64,000 bases of DNA from contig NC_134931.1 of the NCBI RefSeq assembly GCF_051020765.1, positions 19,484,810 to 19,548,809 of the forward strand. Direction: 5' to 3'. The position numbers and the translations under genes were made by a program. Origin of the DNA: Lasioglossum baleicum (taxonomy: Eukaryota; Arthropoda; Insecta; Hymenoptera; Halictidae). Numbering within the stretch: position 1 is the first letter of the stretch; each line of letters opens with the position of its first letter. This document shows positions 13,457 through 24,800 of this stretch, piece after piece. The notes beneath the pieces are model-generated. The model had not been told where the DNA came from. It did not search any database and saw only the letters and a program-made list of their open reading frames with translations.

Positions 13457-13658
13457 ACGAGGCATACATGTCCTGAAAGTTCAAAGCAAGTTCTGTTAAT
13501 AAGTGCGTCTTGAATTTGTTCATTGGAAAGACTTGCCTCCACTTGGAGATAATCGGATCATGTTAATTTTCACGATTCCTATCTGGTGATGCATAAGGAA
13601 GCGAAGTTGAGATGAAAAGAATAAGTCGAATTAGAAGTTTTACCGAATACGCATACTA

Positions 13659-13738
13659 TTGGGTTGGCAAATAAGTTCGTTCGGTTTTTTAGAGTGGAAT
13701 AAATCACAAAAACCGAACGAACTTATTTGTCAACCCAA
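13659..13738. mobile_element. Mariner-type foldback MITE, 80 bp
   Basis: Terminal inverted repeats of about 31 bp (13659-13689 and 13708-13738) start with TTGGGTTGGCAAATAAGTTC and differ at one position (G versus A at position 9). They leave a centre of about 18 nt. The element is bounded by TA on both sides (13657-13658 and 13739-13740), the target-site duplication of Tc1/mariner transposons, and TTGGGTTGGC is the usual mariner end. It cannot encode a transposase and would have been mobilised in trans. The near-identical arms suggest fairly recent insertion. A transcript would form a long, nearly perfect hairpin. Confidence 0.93.
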
Positions 13739-13740
13739 TA

Positions 13741-16700
13741 CATATTTCGGACGAAAACGTTGGTGATTTGTATGTTTCCTGTCTCAGATCAACGATCTCG
13801 CAGATGACAGTCACCCGGACACGTAGATTTCCCACTGAACAGTTCCATCATCGAGCAACATCTGTTCTCCGATCTAAATATTCGTTGCGTGACAACATTT
13901 ATCGAGTGCCCGCTCGCTCCCCATCAATCAATAGTTGTTCTGTGAATTATTTATCGAGAAAGGCAGCGGCGTATCGGCCAACGAGACCAATATTTCCGAA
14001 AACAAACAACATCGAGGGGTCGACACTTAGCTGCGTTAATCCCTTCAGCCGGGAGTCTGATTTCTGGTTTCGTTATCGCGCAAGGACGCCGCGCGCCGGC
14101 CTGGTTCGTCATAGTGCAGCTTGTGCAATTAGTAATTGTAATAGGTGATTTCCACGGACGCGTGCGAGTCGGACGCGGCTGATTACTTACCATTAATATT
14201 GCATTCGCGAATTAATTAATGACAAAGCCCACTGTCGGCCATTGTGCCGGGCGGAATGTAAAGCGAAACGGGTCGGGGCCGGATAGCAGCGGGTAGAGGT
14301 AACGGTGGTGGCTCTCAGTATCGAACTTGCGAGCCGGTGTCGCGATTCTCAGTCATCGACGTGTCTAAAATCAATCGGAGAACCACCCACGGCAGTTCGA
14401 AAGCCAGCTCGCGCGTGCTGTGACACATGCATGAAGGCACGCGCGATAACCGATTGCGGCTTCCTCTTTGCCCGCCTCCGCAAATCGGCCGATTCGATTC
14501 GAGCCGAGCCGATTCGAGCCGAGCCGAGTTACTCTGTCTCCGATGCACCGAGCATCTGACGGATAGATACGCAAATTGGCTTCATTTGGCCCAATGACAA
14601 TCGGCGAAGGTTGCGGGCTACAATCTGTTTTCGAGGACCAATAGATGCCCGGTGATATATGAGGTTTGACGAGTACGTACGTCGGCCGGCTGATAAATCA
14701 ACGATTTGGTTCATGACGCCGCACCGTGACGCTGCTCCGACGATCAGCACTGCTGGAACTTATGCTGCTACGTGCCACTGTGTTTAACTACTTGGAACTG
14801 CGATATCACGTTTTGACTGATCAATTTCGTTCTTTACAACCCGGTGATCAATCCCAGAGAAGTTTAAAGATCATTCTTACGAGATCCTTAAGAGGGATGT
14901 TTAATACTTAATAGTGAGATAATTTTTAAAACTGTGCTTCTTCTCGACATTATTAAACGTCTTAACTTATTGCTAGGATTGCAGATCTCCATAGAAAAGT
15001 AAAAATTGCTGCACCAATTGCAAGAGACACGTTTCAAATGAAAATGTCTTTCTTCTTTTAATAATTTTTATATACTGAAACTAATACATTCATGTTCTTC
15101 CGTTGTTTCAATCTCTTCACTGATACGAATTCCGCCTACTTCTTTTTACGAGAAATACATAAACTGCACACTCCGGGTAACACAGTGAAGTATTTCACCA
15201 TTTAAGGATGACTCTATCCACCGATTAATCCACGTTGCGCAGAGCCGGCTCTCGATTAAGTATGCAACTTTGCAACCACATCAACCCGTCAGTACGTGCC
15301 ACATTTGCTAGAGCTGTTCCCGATTCAAGATATTCTGCTTATTCGAACGGACATATCGCGCTGCTTGCAACACAACGGCATCCCACTATATCACTTACTT
15401 TCTGTGTTTGAAAGGTGCACCAGACACGCGTCGACAATTGAGCAATGACATGGACTCGTGCCGACCGAATGTTAGTTTACGATACATCGCGTACGCGTAT
15501 TCAGGCGTGGCAGCGCGTATCCACGCGTGCATTGTGCACTATCCCTGTCTCCCTGTGCACGACCCTCCCCCTGCAACCCCCTTCGCGAATCCCTGCCGGT
15601 GTGTCGGAATTGCGCGAGAGAAACTAGCTGATAGGTACGCAAATGAATTCAGTTTAGTCAAACGATAATCGGCATGCTTCGAAGGTCGCTGCGCACAATA
15701 CGTTTCGAATGGTCCGTGGACGTTTATCGGTACACAGCGTGCCGTAATTACCGCGATTGTTCTTGCCCGCGTCGTTTAGTAACTGAAAATATCTCTGCGT
15801 TATGATCATCCGATATGCGGCCAAGAAACGTCTCAATTTACCTTGTCATATGGTGCAATACATATATCATTACATTTATTCAAAGATTTCTTTCTCTGGT
15901 TCTTTCTTACGCGATTTTCAAACTACTTTGCTTATCGTATGAATTACGTCGCATTGAATAACACGTCATATCCGACATTTAATCAATTTATTATTTGTGG
16001 CATTTTTCTTAGTAAAATGACGCTGAACACGATATAATTTGAACGGTATTTCACGGTATCATTCTGGCTTGTGGGCGACTCATGGTCCTTCCACTATCCC
16101 ATTTAACACTTCCGGCTTTACTGTAGGTCTCAATAGTGGGATTAAGAATAAAATTTCTGTTTTCAAACAATAATTATGCGAATTCGGTTTCTTAAAATTA
16201 TCGAAAAAAGAAGGATGTTTCTATATATCAGGATCGACAGTCCAGTTATTAGATTCCACATGGAGAACACATACATACAATGTACGGAAACATTTTAGTT
16301 TGACACTTGTGCTATATCTTCCAATTAGCAATATATCGAAACGGATTAGGATCGACCCCCATTCACCAGCGGAAGGTTAACAGTCCCATCCTACCCTGCA
16401 CTCTCCAAGACCGTCAGTCAAGGAAATAAAATTTGATTTTATCGTCGTCTTTTAAAACGTGTCCATAAAACCGAGAATCTCCATAAAGCTTCTTCATTGA
16501 AGATGTAAAAATAAATTCGACGTTATGAGCGTCGGTTCAGTGGAAAGAGTTAAGGTGGCGATACGGCGATCCTGGTTCCTCGGCTGCACCCTTAACGCAG
16601 GGGGTTGAGCGTTGTTATCTGGCGATGACAGCTCGTAACACTTGCTCGAGATGACAGGCTTTGATTCGCGTTGGTGGCCGGCCTTCGGACTGGCGTCGCC

Positions 16701-19008
16701 CTAAAACCAAGCCCCCGGTAAACAGTGTCGGCCACCTCGGGGGGTTGTGCGGCAGCACCCCCTCTGTCCTACGAAATCAGTTGACTCTATTGTGCGTAGC
16801 CTTTGTATCCTGGGGAAGTGAAGTAGCGGCTTTGACCGTGTCCCACACCTTGTATACGGTGCCGGACACAGCAGGTGCGTTGACACTTTACCGGTTGCCT
16901 CGGTCCCGTCGTTATCGATTCAGTCTCGACGCCCCCTCTTCACTTTTATTCGCCGTCACCGATCGAGCAGTGGATTCGGGAATCAAAGAAGGCGGATAGA
17001 GGGGAAGAGTACTAGAGAGAAAGAGAGAGGGAAACGTCCGGGGGCTTGGACTACCAGCGAACAGGTTGAAATACAAATTTAATCAAGAAGGAAGCGAGGA
17101 ATCCGATTGCGAACGGGACACGACAAGCGAGAACAAAGGGGTTGGATTTAATTGTGAGACGTCGAAACAGCAAGTGAAATTTAATTACGGGACATCGAGA
17201 ACCTCCACGCACTTCATTATTTCCTGCGCAAGCTGCATGGAACAGAGACCGAATCCGATACGAGTATAAATCGAAACGGTGCGAGTTCTGGTATCGAGTA
17301 CGGGAATACCGAATACCGGGCGGTGAGAGGCAACAAGGTTGAGACGCTCCTCTTTCCGGGGCTTGCGCCGTCGTCGTCGTCGTTGCGTCTTGGTGAAGAA
17401 ATCCGCCTCGCATAACCGGCCTTAATCGGACACCCGTAGTGATTACAAACGAGTATCCCCGCGTCCATCCGCGGGCCGGATTTCTTTCGTCCCCGAGGAC
17501 TGCCATAAATTTCTCCGTCCGTCGCACGAATTAATACCCGGCTGCCGGCACGGTCAAAAATCTAATGAGAAATCGTCCGACGAGCCCGTGAAGGATAGCC
17601 GCGAGAATACTATCTTCTCTGCTAGTCTCCGGTACTAGACTAAGGAGAAGGAGGATCTCCTCTCGGCGCTCTCTCACGTGTCTGTGCACGGCGAAAACGC
17701 CGGTGCCTCGATACAGGTATGCGTACACATGCCCCCGTCGCTTTATTTATGGCGCTCATCGTAATTGTAAAATAAACTCTCCACCGGCGCGGCGCAGCCC
17801 CTCGAACCGGTCGAGGTCGACGCCATCGAGAGACCTCGGTCACCGAACGCCCGCCCGCCCCTATGATCGAGATGACCGATGAGACGGCCGATCTGAAATC
17901 CTGCTATCTTCTCGTATTACGTCAGTTCCGAACCGACCGGGAATTTATTCCGACGCTACCAACGCCGCGTTATGCGTTATGCGTGATCGTGAACGATGGG
18001 GTTACCCGGTGAGTCAAGGTCCCAGATCCGAGCACGAGTTCGGGACGATTAAAAGTTTGGGAAATCAGGTTCCAATGGCGGCAGCATTAACACGATTTCG
18101 AATAAAGGTCTCGGACACAACAACAAAATGATCTAATGTTTCCGAAGACGTTACAGTTTTCAATGTCAGCCATCAAGGACATTAAACGACCGACACTATC
18201 GCTCGATCGTTACCGCCGTACAAAACATCATTTCCCAGAAAAATGGGAGCAACATTTATAAATAAGAGGAAATACGACGGATCATGCGTTCGACGACAGA
18301 GTATAATGACTGGGAGGAGCCCCTCGAACGACGAGGACATCGTTACCGGGTCTCGTTGATCATGCATCAAGTTTCGTCGAGCTTCGAGGAGGCAGTAATT
18401 CCATGCTATCGAGAAACAATCTGTTTTCCCGACAACTATTCAGCGGCGCGACGGCGCTCGCGTTCAGAATTTAGTTTTATTTGAGTTTCCGTCGCGAATG
18501 ACTGCGGGACTCGATCGTACAACGAACCCGCCCTTCCTCCCCTCGGTTTTCCCTCGTCGAAAGGATGAACGAAGACTGTGCGCGAGGGTTGTATATTCAC
18601 GGCTGACTCGTTTTGTACGTGACAGATAACGACACGCTCATTGTGCCGGGGAAATGACATTTCTTATCTCAATGGTTCGATGTCACCAAGGGAAAAGAGA
18701 CGTTCCCGGAGCCAGTCTCGCGCGCTTTCCGCTTTCCGCTGCTACCCTTTGGCTCTTGGCCGCGTATCCGCTCCACAATGGCGTCCCGCATTCGCAATCG
18801 TGTTCAAGTCGCAGAACACGTCGGCGAGGAAATTCATTCCGAAAAGCTACTCGAACGTAGCCGGGGCTGAAAGGCTCGGTTAATTAAACCGCGGTTAATC
18901 CTTTATCCAGCCTCGATCCTCGGCTCGACCCCCGACTCCCCGCAGCTCTTAACCACTTCTCATTCCTCCTGGTCCATTTTATAATAAATGTAGGATTTTA
19001 GGAAAAAG
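13741..19008. other. Non-coding stretch, no gene recognised
   Basis: GC-rich DNA (13.8-14.8, 16.6-19.0 kb) flanks an AT-rich core (14.9-16.5 kb). Open frames stay below about 160 codons and look like nothing known. A perfect 15-bp tandem duplication lies at 14496-14525. TTAA words at 16103-16106 and 16377-16380 bracket 270 bp with only weakly matching ends. I see no RNA gene. Confidence 0.6.
14496..14525 (+). repeat. 15-bp tandem duplication
   Basis: Two perfect copies of GATTCGAGCCGAGCC lie head to tail, followed by a partial GAG. This is a short minisatellite-like slippage product. Confidence 0.85.
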
Positions 19009-19075
19009 AGGGAACAAGTGGAAGTCGAACCCACGACTTCGAGGTTTGGAGCTGATCAGCTCCTGACTTGCCTAG
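19009..19075 (-). other. tRNA-like remnant or tRNA-derived repeat head
   Basis: Read on the minus strand, the segment has a T-arm-like hairpin (GTGGG, loop TTCGACT, TCCAC) containing a B-box-like GGTTCGACT. About 20 nt upstream is a GGAGC/GCTCC hairpin, and further upstream an A-box-like AGGCAAGTCAGG. A CTCTTTTT run, a possible pol III terminator, follows the 3' end. No 5' acceptor strand pairs with the 3' side, and the anticodon-like loop has six rather than seven bases, so it is not an intact tRNA. A tRNA pseudogene or the head of a SINE would explain it. Chance resemblance is possible. Confidence 0.4.
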
Positions 19076-21557
19076 TGTAGTACATACATAGTTTGATATT
19101 ATACATGTTAGAATCACGATCTATTCCGTCCCATAGTTCTGGGGTAAGCGCCGTGCGGTTCCTCACAGTTCTCTTACCAAAAGGCATTGCCATCCCCACT
19201 CCGTGGCCAGATCCTTCAGAACCACGTGTTATTATTATTTAGCAATACAAGTCGGGTCGCTTGCCTTTTCTAAAGATCTCGCTTTCAATAGACAGTCAAT
19301 AGTTCAATATACCGATACCTGAGAGACCCTATGCGGTCCTTAGTTCATTGCGTTTATGGCATTGGGGCTGTTTATTAGTTTCACGGCCACACACGCCATA
19401 AATACCTGCCATAAATATGTCAAGAAATCAAACATGTGTTCGGTCGTTCTTCCCGAAACTTTCTTCTAACTGCGTTGCCGCTATCACGCTAACACGCTAA
19501 CATACAGAGCATAGCCGGAAGAGTGGTACAACCGTGCAGGGGATGATTCTACGTGTAAAAATACGTATAAAATAAGAACCAACATTTTTTCGGTTGATGC
19601 CTCTTTCTCGAGAAAATCGAGTTTGCAAATGCAGGAATGCCTGCCCTCTTTCTACCACCCACCCGTCCGGCCACACCTTGGATAAGGAGTCCCGATCCCA
19701 CATAAATGTCGTGCGACGCGGAAACGGTCCGAGCGAGAAATTATAATAAATCCGAAAATTTTCTGCACCGCTTGCCATGTAGGTCGACACGGCCACGACT
19801 CGCGGGCTCGGACCCGACTAGGTCCGGAAAAGGTTCGGCGAACATCTCCTCCTCTCAAGGATCGAAATTGGATTCCACGATTGAAATTATCCGCGTTCCG
19901 AAGCAATCTCGCGCGGCGCCGTTTCACCGTGGTGTTTCCTTTTTTTCCCCTCTGTTCTGCCTTTTTCCTCCGGGACGGTTGAATCTGCTTTATTGTCGGA
20001 CATCGTCGCATATGAAATCTCGTTTTGAAAAGTTAAAATCCGCGGGCGCGGCCGGTCGAACAATATTTGACTCGCTTTCATCAAAACGCGTTTCATGAAA
20101 TTATTTTAAACTGTTTGCATTTTTAGAAAGCCCGGCGCATATAATATCCGATGGAAACGTGGAAAACAAAATATTTCATACGCGGCTATATGAAAATACG
20201 GCAAACAGATCGCCGCGCCGGGTCTTTTTCTCCCTTTACCGTTGGTTACTCGGCTCGCTCGGAGAAAAAAAATACCGGGAAACAAATCGTGAATATTTTA
20301 GCCGGGCTTATTGTCGGAGTTTTTACTAGTTCGTTAAGCTGCCGAACAACGGGCGACCTTTTCGTAACATCAAAGCGGGTGAAAAAAGTGAATCAGGGGT
20401 GGCTTACCCCTTTCCACCCCCGATCTCACAGAAAAGAATTCCGATTTTTGGCAGAAACGATTAATCCTCGACAAATCCGTATGCTTTTCTATCATCTCCG
20501 ATCAGTGGTGTACAATAGACACGTGGCTAACAGTCTCAACATTCGTAAATAGCCTGATATATTTCGTCATTCGCACAAATTACTTTTGTAGTTGAATGCT
20601 TAGAACACGGCACTCGTTGAAGACAGGACGAATACATTTGTTGAACGTGTAGAATACAGCATGCTTCCGAAGAACATCGATAACATAATTTGTAGGGTAA
20701 AACGAGACATATTTTATTGCATACGTAAATCAATTTCGAAACTACTGCATCATTAAATGTCAATGCACGATTTACTAGCCTCGAAAGATACAAAAACGAG
20801 CTACGGTACCAGAGGAACGCGACGAGATAGAAAAACCACCATAATTCACACCGACAGCGTCCGAACGTAAGAAATTTGTGTAGCCTAGGCTCACGTTGTC
20901 ACTAGTCGCGATCACATCTGTACGTCATTAGTTGGAATGACGATAACACGGCGAATGGTGACGAATGAGCACGCCAGAATGAAGATCGATGCGATTTCGT
21001 CGTAGCTACTTTGCTAAGATTAATAGCTGTGAACAGTCGATTCTCATGAATGTAGAATGTACTATTCCCAGCTAATTGTGGTATGTATATTATCTGATAC
21101 TCGAGCGTATTAGCGGTTATCGTGGAAAAATCTGTTAGGGTTGATTTGACTCATAAATTCTTGTCAGTGTACCTCGGCTGGCAGGGGCGCATCGTACTAG
21201 CCTAGCCTCGGGGCTCTTTTCTAATGACTATACCCCATCAACTACCCCTCCACCTTCACCCTCTGGCTTGACGTATTCGTCCGCTGTCCTGATAACTTTT
21301 TTCACGAATGAGTTATAATATAGCACACCTTTAAATTGGCATTGATTTTGTAATTCCGTGGCGGACATCGTATTAACTGTAGATTTATGGAATCTGTCAA
21401 TTTGACGGGTTAGAGAAGTCGTAAATATTGTTTTTTAGATGCTACGTGCGACTTTGATCGATGTTGCGGAATGAATTTGTGGATCGACCGCGTATGGCGT
21501 CGAATACTCTCCGATTCAACGAGTGTAGGTGGACAAACAGTATCTGTAAATCTAAAA
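19076..21557. other. Non-coding stretch, no gene recognised
   Basis: GC-rich up to about 20.1 kb, then progressively AT-rich. No open frame exceeds about 135 codons and none is recognisable. A 7-bp-arm hairpin (CGTCATT/AATGACG) lies near 20923-20942, and the palindromic-type word GTCAATTTGAC at 21396-21406. Confidence 0.6.
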
Positions 21558-21561
21558 TTAA

Positions 21562-21805
21562 CCCTTTGCACTCGAATGGCGAGTCTGAGGCTCCACTAAA
21601 AATTGTCCATACCATTATTCAAAACAGTTTTAACATTCTTCAATTTGTCTGTATTCTATAAATTGTAAAAAGCTCAACTGTTATATATAAGAAAACAGGT
21701 TCAATTTCATGTGCACAATGTAAAAAAGATTACATGGAACAAAAATGATCTGGGTTGAAACAAATGTCTTGATTTTGGAGTTCAAATTGCTTCGACTGCA
21801 AAGGG
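21562..21805. mobile_element. TTAA-flanked piggyBac-like MITE, 244 bp
   Basis: The element begins CCCTTTGCACTCGAA and ends with the reverse complement of CCCTTTGCAGTCGAA (14 of 15 positions match). It is flanked on both sides by TTAA (21558-21561 and 21806-21809). TTAA duplication and CCC...GGG termini are the hallmarks of piggyBac-class transposons. The interior is AT-rich and encodes no transposase, so this is a non-autonomous copy. A related left end appears at 58508. The family assignment comes from target site and termini only, as there is no protein to support it. Confidence 0.8.
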
Positions 21806-21809
21806 TTAA

Positions 21810-24800
21810 ATATATTGGATTGAATACAACCCAACTTGTAAACACTTCTATAATATTATCAGATGTTAATATATTCTGTGTTTCTTCTTCTGGAATATTA
21901 TTAAAAAGTATGTGTATACATAAAACTAACATATTAAGAAATGGAAGCATGATGATATCCTCAAAGTCTCAGCAGTCCAATCGATAAGCCATCATAGCGT
22001 CACGTCGATAAAGAACGTGGAGGTCGGCGATTCCGCAAATCAGGCGGGGTAATTAGTAATTCCGTGAAAAATAGGTGTGAAAGCGTGGAGCAGGGGGTCG
22101 GAGGGCGAGTGGCTCGCGTGTATATGGAAATGAAAAAGAATTGCTAAAGTCTGGTGCGTGTTTAGCCGGTGCAGGGCGTTTCCCGCTAATACCGAGTAGA
22201 GCGGGTCCGTGTTTCGTGTCGTCGCCGGTGACCGCCTAAAATATGCGTCCACGGCCTCGGACGAGCTGTTGGTACGGCGTCGAGACATAATTGCAAATGT
22301 AATTCATAAAAAGCACACGGCGGAATACTACTCGGGTCGCGATGAAAAGAGAGAAGCGACTATTGTTTTACGTCGCCTCTTATTTTCGACACGACGACCG
22401 CGAGGCTTTCTCTCCGCACGCGCGCACACGTTCGCCGACTCGTTTTTCAGTTTCACCGGCACAAACACACGCGCGACGCTGCTCAAAAGGTGTAATACAG
22501 CTCTTCCGTGCTACCGGTCGGTCGCCGCAATCCTCGTTTTCGTCCCATCCTCGTCCCCGAAACGCTCTATCCTTCTCTTACAAGAGATGTTTGTCCGCCG
22601 GGAGATAGAAACGAAACGCTTGGGTACCCGAGGCTGGAAGACGCAGGGTTAGGGACAGCAGCCGCGGAAAACGGGCATAGAGAGAAATTGCAGGGTCACG
22701 GAAGAAGTTAATACCTTTACAATCCGCTTGGGAATTTTTGTCTCGGACAATTTATTAGCGAAATTAGGGAAATTAGCGGCCGCCGCGGCTCTCCCTTCAC
22801 CGACAGACTTATATTTCATGCTGGGACGGCCTTTTTGCTCCTTTAATTTTCATTTCCACGTATGGGGTGAACGCCCCAGAGCTACCACCGGATTGCGCCC
22901 GAATCCCATGGAAATTTATACGTGGGCGTTTTTTCCGACCCATGAACTATGGCACGCGCTACTCGCTCGTTGGTTAAACATTGTCGGGAAGATCGAGGTG
23001 GGACTCGAAAGCGAGGAGATATTTTCTTGTCGGAATTCACCGCGAAATGATTGGGAAGCCCGCAGAAACGTGAGTTTGATCCATTTTAAAAGAGGAACCG
23101 TTTATTTCAAGTTAAAATACGTAGCCAAATTTTTAATGTTTCGTAAGATTTTCAGAAATATGTCTCTCGGTCGATTATCATCAATTTTCACTATAATTTC
23201 AGCTCACACTCTACAATTTCTCTCTCTGATCCCTTCTATTTCAATTTACTGAAGCTATTGTACATCCATCGTGAAACCTTTTGCTATTCCTTTTCTGAAT
23301 GGTAAACCTATCTCCGCCGTTTAATTAACTGGTTTCAGATATCTACTTCTACTAGTATTTGAAACTACAATGACATTCTTTCGGGGAATAACCGAATAAA
23401 TTTCTTCATTCAAGCACACGCTACGATAAAAATAACCCGAGATTTAAACAGATTCATTCGCGTCAGTTTCATCAGACAACCCATCCAGTATTCGCTGGAT
23501 TCAGTACTGTAATAAAATATTTATGAACGAAATTACGAGATCCTTAGATAAGATTTATATCGATCTACACATCAAATATTATATATATGCGATGTATACA
23601 TTAAATTAGCATTTTACAAACATTAAAGGCATGCAAAATAGAAATATTTACTTCCACCAATCAATAAATCTAGACTCGGTAATTAAATTTGATGATCTTG
23701 CAGATGGCTCACTAACTATTTACCGACTAGAACCTGATTTATGGTCCAGGCCAACTAAATGGTGTGCTGCATAATCGTGGATAGCCTGTAGCGATGCATT
23801 CAAAACGTAGTCCCTACGGATCAGTTTCAAAAACGTACATTCGAAATCATCAACGTATTTATTATGCTTCCCCTGCGGGAAGCTTCGATTCCGCGAGTAA
23901 ATCAGCAACAGCAATTTTCCGCGGGCGCTCGATCTTCGCCTTATTAAAAAGTTGGCAAGTTTTAATCAGCACGGGTGTCGGTTCGAAGCGATTTGCAACA
24001 CAGACGATTCCGCAGGATGGAGGCGGCGGCGGCGCGGCGCATCCCGCAGCCTACTCCGCGTGTAATAATAATCCAGCTTGCTCAGCTCGTCGGAAGAGCA
24101 AACACTCGACCGGCGCTAGTCAAAGATTAATCCTTTGGATCTGGAGAACGCGCGTTCGTGGCGCGGTGCGGGGGTTTATCGGCAACGCAAATAACCGGGG
24201 CCCGATGTGTATCGAAAAGACCGGGAATAACACGGAAAGAGGCCGCAGTCATTTGGACGGGATCCGTACGGTCTCCAAATATTTGTCGATTATTTCGGCG
24301 GAACGTACTGCTTTCTGGGCCCCCGGCCCGAGTAAATTTCGCCCTGCGCCGCGTAAATACGTCGGAAAGCCCCAGAAAAACACGCGAAACAATTCCGATC
24401 ACGCGCCAAACGAAACGCCCGGAATCTGACCGCGCGATTTAATAATTTTCATTCGACACCGGGGTGCCGCGATACCTGGATTAAATATCGAACGGTTACA
24501 ACACTGCGCCGCGCGCCGCGCCGACCGGCGAGATTACTTCGAGGTGTACCTGAAATTCGAAGCCGAGACATTTCAATCCGCCGATCTATCCGCCGTCGGT
24601 AGCCGCGGCCAATTGATTTCGAAATCGTTTCATTCTGAATTCACTTCAGGCGGTACAACCCGTTAAGTTCCCTCTGCGCCGCTATCCCTTATATGTACCT
24701 GGGTCCTCCTACCATTAGACCATCAATAAAAAAAACGGTCTTGTCGAAAGTAGACGTTGAACACGTTTACCTACCTGGGTGAGTTGAACCGAAGCGCTTG

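Noticed and set aside
23794..24429. Plus-strand open frame, 211 codons
   Set aside because: No motif recognised. Overlapping frames on both strands in GC-rich DNA.
24700..24725. Minus-strand TGGTCTAATGGTAGGA, resembling a tRNA A-box and D-arm
   Set aside because: No B-box (GGTTCGA-type) follows at tRNA distance and no cloverleaf can be drawn.
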